This document shows positions 24,262 through 32,257 of a DNA stretch of 41,709 nucleotides, piece by piece; the first letter of the stretch is position 1; each line of letters opens with the position of its first letter. Below the pieces are notes generated by a model. That model did not search any database. It was not told the origin of the DNA and saw nothing but the letters and a program-made list of their open reading frames with translations. The position numbers and the translations under genes were made by a program. The DNA comes from a virus: positions 1 through 41,709 of the IMG/VR virus record IMGVR_UViG_3300025154_000200; one strand, given 5' to 3'.

Positions 24262-24468
24262 ATGATGCAGCACCGATACGCGGAAGAGGTTGTAACCGAC
24301 GCCCAGCGCCGCCATCTCAGGAGGAAGTATTGCGCGGCATGCTCCACCAAAAACGGAGATTATTGCCTCCATCGCTGCCTGCTGGGCGAAAAAAAGCCAT
24401 ACAATACCATTGCCCTGGCGTCGATCGCCAGAATTTCAGCCCCTCAGAGAGTCGCTATAAGCGCTTGA
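24262..24468 (+). CDS. Small zinc-binding-like early protein
   Basis: The 68-residue product has RKYCAACSTKNGDYCLHRC: four cysteines in C-x2-C and C-x3-C pairs, so a small zinc site is likely. The frame is open upstream to 24118, but ATG 24262 has AAGGAG (24249-24254) at the right distance. Not recognised beyond the metal-binding pattern. Confidence 0.55.
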   Translation: MMQHRYAEEVVTDAQRRHLRRKYCAACSTKNGDYCLHRCLLGEKKPYNTIALASIARISAPQRVAISA

Positions 24469-24497
24469 TAAATTTAGGCTTTAGGAGACGGATAACC

Positions 24498-24677
24498 ATG
24501 CAAATGATCACAATTAGTATCAGCGACACCACCTACAATTACATCAAAGCTCAGGCTCAAACGTCCGTAGAATGTCGCGCAGGAGCCATGCTGGACCTAT
24601 CCGTCGAGGCCCAGCAAGAGATCGAGAAGTACAGAGAGGATCAAGGTCAGGGGCGACCAGGTGAGGGAACATGCTAA
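24498..24677 (+). CDS. Small hypothetical protein
   Basis: The 59-residue product reads MQMITISISDTTYNYIKAQA then a helical, charged C-terminus ending in EGTC. The start strand plus helix could be a ribbon-helix-helix element. ATG 24498 is preceded by TAGGAGACGG. It overlaps the next gene by seven bases. Function unknown. Confidence 0.5.
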   Translation: MQMITISISDTTYNYIKAQAQTSVECRAGAMLDLSVEAQQEIEKYREDQGQGRPGEGTC

Positions 24678-24865
24678 ATCCGAAGCAAGAAACCTTCGAC
24701 TTTTACGGAGAGTTGCAAAGCGAGACCGACAAGTGTTGGTTCGTCTATGACGGCATCAACACCATACCCATCCCAAAGAGCCAGGCCAATATCAAGATGA
24801 TCAACACGGTTGACGCCAGGATCACGATCCCCATGTGGATGGCCAAGGCGAAAGGGATCGTATGA
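24671..24865 (+). CDS. Small hypothetical protein
   Basis: The 64-residue product has FDFYGELQSETDKCWFVYDG, then ITIPMWMAKAKGIV. It overlaps the previous gene by seven bases and the next by four, so it is coupled within the early operon. Not recognised. Confidence 0.55.
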   Translation: MLNPKQETFDFYGELQSETDKCWFVYDGINTIPIPKSQANIKMINTVDARITIPMWMAKAKGIV

Positions 24866-25065
24866 AACTTGGCCGGAGCAGAGTACCGATCGAGATCGTG
24901 GAGATCATCGCCACCACCGATCGCTGCATCCAGGCCCGGATCAAGTCCACCGGCAAGGTCGCCAATTTTCCACGGTTCATTACCGACTTCACCCCAGGTT
25001 CCGCATGGGTGCCTGCATGGCTGGCCATAAGGCTTTTGAAGGTAGAGGAAGCTGTTTGCCAATGA
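24862..25065 (+). CDS. Small basic hypothetical protein before the integrase
   Basis: The 67-residue product reads RSRVPIEIVEIIATTDRCIQ and has an aromatic C-terminus (GSAWVPAWLAIRLLKVEEAV). The ATG overlaps the previous stop. It precedes the integrase as excisionase genes often do, but no HTH is visible, so that role is not claimed. The frame-open upstream part (24835) is ignored. Confidence 0.5.
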   Translation: MKLGRSRVPIEIVEIIATTDRCIQARIKSTGKVANFPRFITDFTPGSAWVPAWLAIRLLKVEEAVCQ

Positions 25066-25118
25066 TGATCCCCTTGAGCCATAATATCCGCCACAACATT
25101 CAAATGGCGGAGGTGTGT

Positions 25119-26288
25119 ATGAAGGGGTCTATCGTTTATGAGGCCGACCGCAGGGGTTGGTGCATATCCTGGCCTATGGACGGAAAGCGGTACAAAGTCC
25201 GGCGCTACAAGCAGAACGCAATGCCGGTGACGGCCTATGGTCATGCCGGCCTTCCGGATCGGCGTCGGTGCCGTGGGTTCGCCATGGCCACCAAGCTGCT
25301 GGCGCTGATGCAATCCCGATGGGAGCAGCACATCGAGGGCAAGTGCGCCTTCTCCATCGATGAGTTCACCGGTGCACGATGGTCCGACGTGTGCGAGTTC
25401 TATCAGTTGTGGATGGCAGAGGTCATCGAGCCAAACCGGCGGCCGGCGACCATCCATTCGTATTGGTCATATTACCGCAACTGGATCGAGCCCTTTTTCC
25501 TGGCACATCCTGCCATGCTGCACGAGATCAAACTGGACACGCTCAACAGGTTGCTCAACACGCTCAAGCTGCAACCCAAGGGCAAGCTCAACGTGATCAT
25601 GGCCGTGCGCTCCATGCTCGAATATGCCTGGCGCACCGAGCGCATCCCCACCGTGCCCCCATTCCCGCGGCGCGAGCAATACGGGATCGTCCAGCGCGTT
25701 CCGGACTGGCTGTCATTGTCCGACCGCGACAAGGTGATGGACAAGATCGAGGCGGAGCATAAGCCCATCTTTGAGTGGCTGTCGCTGCACTACCGCCGCC
25801 CGGGCGAAGCCTGCGTGCTGTACAAGGCAGACTATGATCAAATCAACAACGCCTTCTGGATTCGCCGGGCACTATCCAAGCGCCAGATCGTGGAGAGCAC
25901 CAAGACCCACGCCATCCACTTCGTTCCATGCGATTCATCTTTCACGGCCACGGCCCGGCGCCTGATCAACCAGGACACCGACAGCCAGTACATGTTCGTC
26001 AACGTGAGGTCCAGGCACAAGCAGGATGGCGGGCGATATACCCTGGAGGCCCTGCGCAACGTCTGGTACCTGGCCTGCAAGCAAGCCGGCGTGAGGCGCA
26101 TCTGGCCCTATCGCGGCACCAAGCACACAAGTTGCACGGCATTCGTCGAGGCCGGCGGCACGCTGGACGAGCTGCAGATGCTCACCGGCCACGCTCGCCG
26201 CGACTCGCTCAAGCACTACGCCGAAGTCACTCTGGCCCGTAAGCGCCAGCTCATGGAACGCAACAAAACAAAAAGGGCCGCGCAATAG
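25119..26288 (+). CDS. int: Tyrosine recombinase (phage integrase)
   Basis: The 389-residue product has a core-binding-like N-terminal half (about 80-170) and a C-terminal catalytic domain: RRPGEA (226-231, catalytic Arg), the box II region YRGTKHT (331-337), LTGHARRDSLKHYAEV with H358 and the nucleophile Y367. Box II carries R-x-x-K before His-Thr rather than the usual H-x-x-R, a deviation shared by some phage integrases with GTxHS/T. The open frame reaches 24810, and ATG 25062 overlaps the previous stop, but ATG 25119 has GGAGG at 25109-25113 and begins MKGSIVYEADRRG. It is next to attP. Confidence 0.9.
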   Translation: MKGSIVYEADRRGWCISWPMDGKRYKVRRYKQNAMPVTAYGHAGLPDRRRCRGFAMATKLLALMQSRWEQHIEGKCAFSIDEFTGARWSDVCEFYQLWMAEVIEPNRRPATIHSYWSYYRNWIEPFFLAHPAMLHEIKLDTLNRLLNTLKLQPKGKLNVIMAVRSMLEYAWRTERIPTVPPFPRREQYGIVQRVPDWLSLSDRDKVMDKIEAEHKPIFEWLSLHYRRPGEACVLYKADYDQINNAFWIRRALSKRQIVESTKTHAIHFVPCDSSFTATARRLINQDTDSQYMFVNVRSRHKQDGGRYTLEALRNVWYLACKQAGVRRIWPYRGTKHTSCTAFVEAGGTLDELQMLTGHARRDSLKHYAEVTLARKRQLMERNKTKRAAQ

Positions 26289-26297
26289 CCGCGGCCC
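26275..26297 (-). terminator. Probable minus-strand terminator at the end of int
   Basis: GGGCCGCG (26275-26282) and CGCGGCCC (26290-26297) form an 8-bp stem with a 7-base loop that includes the int stop codon. On the minus strand the hairpin is followed by TTTTTGTTTTG, a strong U-tract. On the plus strand there is no T-run. It may shield int from antisense transcription arriving from attP. Confidence 0.6.
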
Positions 26298-26485
26298 CAG
26301 GAGTGCCCCAATGTCACAATGTATAGCGATAAAGCTCAGTAAAACCAGCTTGTTAAAATGTGCAGGGCTTGTTCGATTCCCATGCACTTCCGCCATTTCT
26401 TTAGATTCCCACCGTGTAAATTCAGCAGCCTATAACGCACAGCATCAAGCCGAGTCAATAGATAAGGTGCCCCAGGAGTGCCCCA
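26294..26485. other. attP: attP: tRNA-Sec-like core flanked by arm-type direct repeats
   Basis: Two exact 17-bp repeats GCCCCAGGAGTGCCCCA lie at 26294-26310 and 26469-26485 and look like integrase arm sites. Between them, 26372-26395 reads as the 3' end of a tRNA: T-loop TTCGATT, T-stem strand CCCAT, an eight-base acceptor strand GCACTTCC, discriminator G and CCA. An eight-base acceptor arm is characteristic of bacterial selenocysteine tRNA (selC); ordinary tRNAs have seven. The 5' side does not pair (AGGGCTTG precedes the loop), so this is a core that would rebuild the gene after integration, not a tRNA gene. The stretch holds no protein gene. Confidence 0.7.
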
Positions 26486-26573
26486 TTCAGTGCGCGCACC
26501 CCCGCACCCCCATCTCCAAAAGACGCCAATCAAATGGTCATATTTGCAGACTACCTAAGCCTTGGTGGATTTC

Positions 26574-27206
26574 ATGAATATTGCCAAAATAGCGCGGTCA
26601 ATTGGCGTTCATCCTAAAACTATCAGAACTTGGATATCGAAAGGACTGGTTATAAACAACAGCACATCAATTGATCATATGCTAGCTTGGAAAAAGGCAA
26701 ATATTAAATCGATTGGTGATGGCAAGTGCGCTTTATGCGGAAAGCCAGTTCATAACCATGGGAAAAAATATCGTATAAAAAGATGTAAAAAGCATTTCTT
26801 GGAATGGTTGAAAGAACGTAGATCTATAACCTGTTCTGTTTGCGGAAGGCAGAAGCAGGTCGGAGATAAAGTACATACTAATAATAGACCTTCCTACAAG
26901 TGCTGTGTATGCAGTCGTTATGAAGGCAAATCATGTAATCTTCACATTATGCAGTGCGCTGTATGCGGGCGCGAATTTACTTCAAGAAATCGTAAAAAGT
27001 GCTGTTCTAAAACCTGCCATAGAAAAATAGTTTATCACCAAAAGACGGGCGTATCAGATATTTCTGATAGGTATGTAAAAAACAAACTACGAACAAGATA
27101 TTCTATAAAAACAAACCAAATAAGCCATGAAATGCTCGAATTGGGCAGAGTTCAGCTCGCATTAGTACGCCAGCTTAGAGCTGCAAAAAAGGAGATAACC
27201 ACATGA
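26574..27206 (+). CDS. AT-rich HTH and multi-zinc-finger protein (moron)
   Basis: The 210-residue product starts with a MerR-like HTH (MNIAKIARSIGVHPKTIRTW) and then three Cys clusters: CALCGKPVHNH, CSVCGRQ...CCVCSRYEGKSC and CAVCGREFTSRNRKKCCSKTCHRK. The last resembles small zinc-finger nucleic-acid-binding modules often found with HNH nucleases, though no HNH core is seen. The DNA is markedly AT-rich and basic-residue-rich compared with flanks, so transfer is likely. TTG 26562 is in frame; ATG 26574 with GGTGGAT is preferred. The gene follows attP. Confidence 0.6.
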   Translation: MNIAKIARSIGVHPKTIRTWISKGLVINNSTSIDHMLAWKKANIKSIGDGKCALCGKPVHNHGKKYRIKRCKKHFLEWLKERRSITCSVCGRQKQVGDKVHTNNRPSYKCCVCSRYEGKSCNLHIMQCAVCGREFTSRNRKKCCSKTCHRKIVYHQKTGVSDISDRYVKNKLRTRYSIKTNQISHEMLELGRVQLALVRQLRAAKKEITT

Positions 27207-27472
27207 GCATGATTAAAAAAGAAATAGGCGAGTTGAGAGATATGTTGGGTGATTTCAAGGAGGGTAATATCACCAACGAGCAGGCACTCATCCAGGTGTC
27301 TATATATTCACAGATCGAAAAAAGAATGCGGATGATGCTTATGGCACACTCATTGAGCGCACGGTTCGGACCTTCGATGAAGGCGCAACTAAAATTGTCA
27401 GGCATTGCAGAAGGCGAGGACATAGACCCCCACACCCCACACGCTGAGAAAGGCAAGGCAAAGGTCCGATGA
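27203..27472 (+). CDS. Small hypothetical helical protein
   Basis: The 89-residue product begins MSMIKKEIGELRDMLGDFKE and is mostly helical, with an ALIQVSIYSQIEKRMRMMLM segment. It has AAAGGAG upstream and overlaps the previous stop by four bases. It may work with the zinc-finger protein upstream. Not recognised. Confidence 0.55.
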   Translation: MSMIKKEIGELRDMLGDFKEGNITNEQALIQVSIYSQIEKRMRMMLMAHSLSARFGPSMKAQLKLSGIAEGEDIDPHTPHAEKGKAKVR

Positions 27473-27500
27473 TTGACTACGTGCATCATAAAATCGCGGG

Positions 27501-27521
27501 TCCCTCTTGGGGATATTTTTT
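27501..27521 (+). terminator. Possible rho-independent terminator
   Basis: TCCC (27501-27504) and GGGA (27510-27513) form a short stem with a five-base loop, followed by six T (27516-27521). It would end the two-gene cassette before the replication genes. The stem is short, so strength is doubtful. Confidence 0.4.
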
Positions 27522-27660
27522 GTACGGTTTCAATAGGCGCGGGCGGTGCGCCCAGTTGAATATCGAGAATGAAATGAAATATGAAACGGCAATTCATGTT
27601 GCGCTTTAACTTCTCTTTTTATGTTATTGTTTTAATGCATAATCTATCGGGCGGCCCGAA

Positions 27661-29286
27661 ATGGCGATTATGAGCGATAAAATCACGGACCTAAGCGAGA
27701 TCCGCCGGCAGGTCGAGGCGCGGAAAGAAGAAGAGGACAAGCGGCGCGGCGGTCCACCTCCTGGTGGCAGCGGGCCGCAAATCTCTTCGAAGTTTATCCG
27801 GGCATGCCTGCGGACGAACCAGCACGGCGACGGCGAGCTGTTCAAGGCGCTGTTCCGGGGCAAGTTTCTTTTCTGTAAATCGATGGATGTCTGGCTGCGC
27901 TGGGCCGGGCACCACTGGGAGATCGACAAGATGGGTGCGGCCGCCGCGGCGGTCGAGGTGGTGGCCGAGACCTACGAGAAAGAGGCGGCCAGCATTAAGG
28001 CCGGCATGTCCGATGTCAGCGACAAGGAGATGGTAAAGGGCCTGAATGCGCTGATCGAGAACCTTGAAAAGCGCGCCAACCAGTTGCGCGGCGACAGCCG
28101 GCGCCAGTTCTGCTTGAAGTTCTCGCACACCTCGGACGATCCGCTGGCCATCGATGGCGCCGAGCTGGACTCCAAGCCCTGGCTGCTGCCGTGCGCAAAC
28201 GGCGTGATCGAGCTGCGCACGGGAAAGTTTCGCCCCGGACGGCCGGACGATTTCTTGCTAAAGGCTTCGCCGGTGGAGTGGAGGGGGCTGGATGCGCCCA
28301 GGGATGTTTGGGTTGGGGCGCTGACCGAGATCATGGCCGGTGACGCGGACATGGTGGCCTTCAACCAGCGCCTGTTCGGCCTGTCGATCATCGGCAAGGT
28401 GATCGAAAAGGTTTTCCCGGTGCTAACCGGCCCGGGTGGCGATAATGGCAAGACCACCTTAATGGAGGGCGTGTCTTATGCCCTGGGGCCGATGGCCGGG
28501 CCGATCCCATCGGAGATGCTGGTGGCCGGGCAGCGGTCAAACAGCTCTGGTCCGTCGCCGGACATCATGAGCCTGAAAGGGTTGCGGGTGGCGTATGCCT
28601 CCGAGACCGAGGATGGCGCAAAGGTATCGGCGGCCCGGGTGAAGCTGCTCACTGGCAAGGACAGCCTGACCGGCCGCTGGCCCAACGACAAGTTTCCGAT
28701 TACCTTCGAGCCCTGCCACACACTATTCCTTTTGTCCAACTTCAAGCCCCGGGCCGACAGCCAGGACAAGGCCTTCTGGTCGCGCATGGTCAATATTCCG
28801 TTCACGATGCGCTTTCTAAAAAACCGGCCGCCCTCGGCTGAAAACGAACGACCGGCTAATCCGCACTTGGATGAAACCCTCAAGGAGCAGGCCCCAGGCA
28901 TACTGGCCTGGCTGGTCGAAGGGTGCCTTGCATGGCAGGCCCAGGGGTTGGATATCCCGATCAAGGTACGCCAGGAGGGCGAAGACTACCAAAGCGGCGA
29001 AGACGACATGGGTGCCTTCGTCGAATACTGTTGTTTGGTGGGCGATGCGAAAAGCGGCGCGGGCGCCACCGAGCTGTATGAGCTTTTTTGCAGGTGGTGG
29101 AAGCGGTTCGTCGGCAATTTTCCGCCCAAGCAAAAGAAGCTGGGTTCATATCTGCGCGAGCGATTCCGGTTCGAGAAGACCGGCGGCCTGTTTCGCTATT
29201 ACGGCATCGAGATCAACCCGGCCATCTCCTGGGAACTAAACCCGGACAAGGATAAAGATGATGGGAAAAGACCTTGGGACCATTGA
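27661..29286 (+). CDS. Replicative helicase, SF3 / D5-type (P4-like)
   Basis: The 541-residue product has a D5_N-type N-terminal region (about 140-240: LPCANGVIELRTGKFRPGRP) and an SF3-helicase ATPase with Walker A GPGGDNGKTT (257-266). Further on are SLKGLRVAYASETEDG and TLFLLSNFKPRADSQDKAFW then RMVNIPF, all typical of D5-type primase/helicase C-terminal domains in phages and satellites. It would melt and unwind the origin. Primase function sits in the next gene but one. The final codons carry the first origin repeat. ATG 27661 has no strong SD; 27670 is an alternative. Confidence 0.85.
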   Translation: MAIMSDKITDLSEIRRQVEARKEEEDKRRGGPPPGGSGPQISSKFIRACLRTNQHGDGELFKALFRGKFLFCKSMDVWLRWAGHHWEIDKMGAAAAAVEVVAETYEKEAASIKAGMSDVSDKEMVKGLNALIENLEKRANQLRGDSRRQFCLKFSHTSDDPLAIDGAELDSKPWLLPCANGVIELRTGKFRPGRPDDFLLKASPVEWRGLDAPRDVWVGALTEIMAGDADMVAFNQRLFGLSIIGKVIEKVFPVLTGPGGDNGKTTLMEGVSYALGPMAGPIPSEMLVAGQRSNSSGPSPDIMSLKGLRVAYASETEDGAKVSAARVKLLTGKDSLTGRWPNDKFPITFEPCHTLFLLSNFKPRADSQDKAFWSRMVNIPFTMRFLKNRPPSAENERPANPHLDETLKEQAPGILAWLVEGCLAWQAQGLDIPIKVRQEGEDYQSGEDDMGAFVEYCCLVGDAKSGAGATELYELFCRWWKRFVGNFPPKQKKLGSYLRERFRFEKTGGLFRYYGIEINPAISWELNPDKDKDDGKRPWDH

Positions 29287-29520
29287 TTTTGAATGGTCCA
29301 GGCAATGGTCCAGAAAGAAAAGCGAGCAAAAACGGTTCGTTGGGAGAGCTGCGGACCATTGGGACCATTTTAGGGACGAACATTCTATATATTTTTTTCT
29401 CTTAAATTAAATTCAATTTATATGTAGGAAAAAGGTCCCAATGGTCCAGATAGTTGAAAACAAAAGAAAAAAGTGCAGGACCATTGATAGGACCATCGAA
29501 AAAGCACGGTCCAATGGTCA
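29276..29520. other. Putative replication origin with GGACCATT iterons
   Basis: The stretch has about ten copies of GGACCAT or its complement ATGGTCC, in both orientations: near 29277, 29293, 29304, 29353, 29362, 29442, 29478, 29490 and 29514, plus weaker neighbours (29434, 29507). Several are in back-to-back pairs. Between them 29384-29425 is very AT-rich (TATATATTTTTTTCTC and beyond), suiting DNA opening. It lies between the helicase and primase genes. This is the usual build of an iteron origin bound by the phage's own initiator. Confidence 0.68.
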
Positions 29521-29535
29521 AGAGGCGAGGAAAAT

Positions 29536-30939
29536 ATGGACATTTTGACGGCGGTGCAGGCCAAGGGGCTACAGATGAAGCGCGTTGCGACCACCAACGG
29601 CGGCGAGTGGGCCGGCCCCTGCCCGGTTTGTGCCGGAAATGACCGCTTTCGGGTGTGGCCGCAAAAGGAAAAAGGCGGCGGTTTTTATTGCCGGCAGTGC
29701 GACAAGGCCGGGGATCTGATCGAGTTTTACAAGTGGGCCGACAAAATGAGCTATCCCCAGGCGTGCGAAGCGGCGGGAATGGATGCCAAAAAGTACGATG
29801 ACCGCTACCCAAAGCCCACGTTGCCGAAGTCTGACCGCCAGGCCTTTGTGCCACGGGATTATGCGGACCCCTCCGAGTTGTGGCGCGAGCATGCTGAAAA
29901 GTTTGTGGCCGCCTGCCATGCCGAGTTGATGAATAACGCCGCGGCGATGGCCCGCCTCGAGCAAAGCCGCGGGATCAACGCTGCAACGGTCGAGCGCTTC
30001 ATGCTGGGGATGAACCTGGATCAAGCCTTTTACCGGCCGCGTGTCTCCTGGGGGTTGCCAGAAGAGATCAAGGAAAACGGCAAGCCAAAAAAGCTGTGGA
30101 TACCGCGCGGGCTGGTGATCCCCTTTTATGATGACGGCGATCTGATGCGCGTCCGTGTGCGCCGGCCCAAGGAGGATCTGCGCAGTGCGGCGGACCCCCG
30201 CTATTATTTTGTGCCCGGATCATCGGCGGCAATCATGCGGTGCGGCGATCGGCGCCGGGCGTATGTGGTGGTCGAGTCAGATCTTGATTTTGCCCTGGTG
30301 GCGCAAGAGGCCGGCGAGCTGGCGGGGGTGTTGTCGATGGGCACCTCTTCCGCCAAACCGGATGCGGCCTGCCATGCGCACCTGTCGCGGGCGGACGTGA
30401 TCCTGGTGGCCATCGATTTTGATGAGGCCGGCGCCAAGGCCTGGGAGTGGTGGCGCGACAACTACCCCTCGGCCGAGCGCTGGCCGGTGCCGGCCGGAAA
30501 AGACCCCGGGGAGATGTTCCGCGATGTGGATGTGCGCGCCTGGGTAGTGGCGGGCCTGCCGTCCGGATGGGCTTTGGACCGTGCCGATTTGTCCAGCGGG
30601 GCTTCGAGGGGGGCGGGACAGGCTGTTGATCCCGTTTCGGTGGATGTGGCGCCCACCGCTGTGGTTGAGCCCGAGGAAAAGGCCGTCGATGCGCCTCCTG
30701 CTGATTTAGGGTTGCCGCAAAGCGTGCTCGCCCTCGGGGCGCTGCTCAAGCGCTATCCGGTGGTGGTGTATGTCACCGACAGCCGGCTGGCGATCCAGGA
30801 GCAAAAGGGCTGGAACAATTGGGAGGCATCAAAGGAGATCAGCAAGCTGGTCTATTTCGATGCGGCGTGCTTTGCCCACCTGCACGGCCTGGGGGTTGAA
30901 GTGGTGAATGGCGCAAACTTTTATGGGGGTGTGAAGTGA
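29536..30939 (+). CDS. DNA primase (CHC2-type zinc finger plus Toprim)
   Basis: The 467-residue product starts with a zinc-binding motif C29-x2-C32...C52-x2-C55 in PCPVCAGNDRF and FYCRQCDKAGDLIEF, typical of DnaG-type primase zinc domains. A Toprim domain follows: VVVESDLD (244-251, Glu) and LVAIDFDEAGA (290-300, D-x-D). The C-terminal ~150 residues are low-complexity and end in a DNA-binding-like segment. It would make RNA primers at the adjacent origin with the SF3 helicase. GCGAGG precedes the ATG. The stop overlaps the next GTG start. Confidence 0.85.
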   Translation: MDILTAVQAKGLQMKRVATTNGGEWAGPCPVCAGNDRFRVWPQKEKGGGFYCRQCDKAGDLIEFYKWADKMSYPQACEAAGMDAKKYDDRYPKPTLPKSDRQAFVPRDYADPSELWREHAEKFVAACHAELMNNAAAMARLEQSRGINAATVERFMLGMNLDQAFYRPRVSWGLPEEIKENGKPKKLWIPRGLVIPFYDDGDLMRVRVRRPKEDLRSAADPRYYFVPGSSAAIMRCGDRRRAYVVVESDLDFALVAQEAGELAGVLSMGTSSAKPDAACHAHLSRADVILVAIDFDEAGAKAWEWWRDNYPSAERWPVPAGKDPGEMFRDVDVRAWVVAGLPSGWALDRADLSSGASRGAGQAVDPVSVDVAPTAVVEPEEKAVDAPPADLGLPQSVLALGALLKRYPVVVYVTDSRLAIQEQKGWNNWEASKEISKLVYFDAACFAHLHGLGVEVVNGANFYGGVK

Positions 30940-31814
30940 ATAAAACCGGCATCGAATACTTAACGCACACCTGGAATCCGATAGCCATGCGGTGCACACC
31001 GATCAGCGAAGGCTGCGCGCATTGTTGGCACCTGCGCACGGCCGATCGAATGAAGAAAAACCCGAAGATTAGAGCATCCACAAGAGTTACTTTCAACGGT
31101 GGGATGGCGGCATATACTGACCCTCGAAAGCTGGATGAACCCTTTAATGTAAAGTCTCCGGCAATAATTGGGGTGCAATTTATGGGTGACTTGTTCCATG
31201 AAAATATCCCGTTTGAATGGATCAGGGCTATTTTCGCAAGGATGCTGCCAGCAGCAAAAAATAATTATGTGCGCCACACGTTTTTGTTGCTCACAAAAAG
31301 GCCTGCGCGGATGGCGGAGTTTATGGCTTGGGTAGCCAAAAACGATGAGCTCATGATTGATGTACCACTTCCTAACGTGTGGCTTGGCGTCACCGTAGAA
31401 AATCAGGCCAGAGCCGATGAACGCATCCCGATCCTTCTCCAGATCCCTGCGGCGGTGCGGTTCGTGAGTGTGGAGCCGATGCTGGGGCCGGTGGATCTGC
31501 GTCGCATTTCTTCCTGGCATCCTGGCCACGGCCCTGAAGGATCGGACGCTCTTTCGGGTGGATCTTGGGGACACCCTTTTGTGCGGGCTATGGCTGGCAA
31601 CAGCAGCCCAGGATACATGAATCATAGCGATGCCCCAACTCTTGATTGGGTCGTTTGCGGTGCAGAGACAGGCCCAGGGAAGCGCGAGATGAAAAGCGAG
31701 TGGGCGATGGATTTGCGCGATCAATGCGGATCTGCAGGCGTGCCTTTCTTCTTTAAAAAAGATTCGCACGGGCTCAACCAGCTTGAAGGTCGCACCTGGG
31801 AGCAGATGCCATGA
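30936..31814 (+). CDS. DUF5131 family protein (Gp37/Gp68-like, radical-SAM-like cysteines)
   Basis: The 292-residue protein has NPIAMRCTPISEGCAHCWHL near the N-terminus. Cysteines at about 20, 27 and 30 form a C-x6-C-x2-C motif, close to the radical SAM cluster motif. Further family marks are IGVQFMGDLFHENIPFEWI, FLLLTKRPARM, WLGVTVENQARADERIPILL and WVVCGAETGPGKR. Members are common in phages of soil and sediment bacteria; their reaction is unknown to me. GTG 30936 overlaps the primase stop. It may modify a nucleic acid or protein during infection, which is inference. Confidence 0.85.
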   Translation: MNKTGIEYLTHTWNPIAMRCTPISEGCAHCWHLRTADRMKKNPKIRASTRVTFNGGMAAYTDPRKLDEPFNVKSPAIIGVQFMGDLFHENIPFEWIRAIFARMLPAAKNNYVRHTFLLLTKRPARMAEFMAWVAKNDELMIDVPLPNVWLGVTVENQARADERIPILLQIPAAVRFVSVEPMLGPVDLRRISSWHPGHGPEGSDALSGGSWGHPFVRAMAGNSSPGYMNHSDAPTLDWVVCGAETGPGKREMKSEWAMDLRDQCGSAGVPFFFKKDSHGLNQLEGRTWEQMP

Positions 31815-32257
31815 AAGCAACCCAATTGCCCATCTTCGAAGAAGTTCGGCCGCAAAGCGAGATTATCGACGATTTAATGCGAGAAATGCGCGAATCGATC
31901 AATGGTCCGCAAGTGCCGGAGACAGGCGGCTACGTGGTCGTAGAGATGCATCCGAAGCCGTGGTGCAAGTTCATGAAAGGCATGTGCACCGAACCGATTC
32001 TATGGGGCCTCGGCGATACGGCGCCGGCAGCAGTCGAAGACGCAGTGCAATGGGTGACCACCTCCGAAGGCCAGGATGAGATCCAGGACAAAGAGGACCT
32101 GCTTTGTTCTGGCAGGTTCACGATCTTTCCGTGCAGCAAGAAGCTGGCTGAAATGGTGCACCGATACGGTGGCGAGATAGACTTTGAAGTGCATGACGGT
32201 CGCGTTGTACTGCCAAGAGAGTGTGCAGGCCGTGCGGCGCTGAGGGCCAATGGATAA
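31811..32257 (+). CDS. Hypothetical protein
   Basis: The 148-residue product overlaps its neighbours at both ends (ATGA). It has an acidic N-terminus, then GGYVVVEMHPKPWCKFMKGM and a C-terminal LAEMVHRYGGEIDFEVHDGR. It has no HTH or membrane segment that I can see. It is coupled to the DUF5131 gene and to the gene after it. Not recognised. Confidence 0.55.
   Translation: MKATQLPIFEEVRPQSEIIDDLMREMRESINGPQVPETGGYVVVEMHPKPWCKFMKGMCTEPILWGLGDTAPAAVEDAVQWVTTSEGQDEIQDKEDLLCSGRFTIFPCSKKLAEMVHRYGGEIDFEVHDGRVVLPRECAGRAALRANG

Noticed and set aside
24862-25065. Excisionase
   Set aside because: Position next to int is suggestive, but no HTH or Xis-like pattern is visible.
24810-25118. Upstream extension of the integrase frame
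   Set aside because: Overlaps small coupled genes; the ATG at 25119 has a GGAGG at ideal spacing and gives the expected integrase start.
26362-26395. A tRNA gene at attP
   Set aside because: Only the T-loop, 3' T-stem strand, acceptor strand and CCA are present; the 5' half, anticodon arm and pairing partner are missing. It is an attachment core, not a gene.
27606-27643. Sigma-70 promoter before the helicase gene
   Set aside because: The leader is AT-rich with a CATAAT, but no convincing -35 box lies at the right distance.
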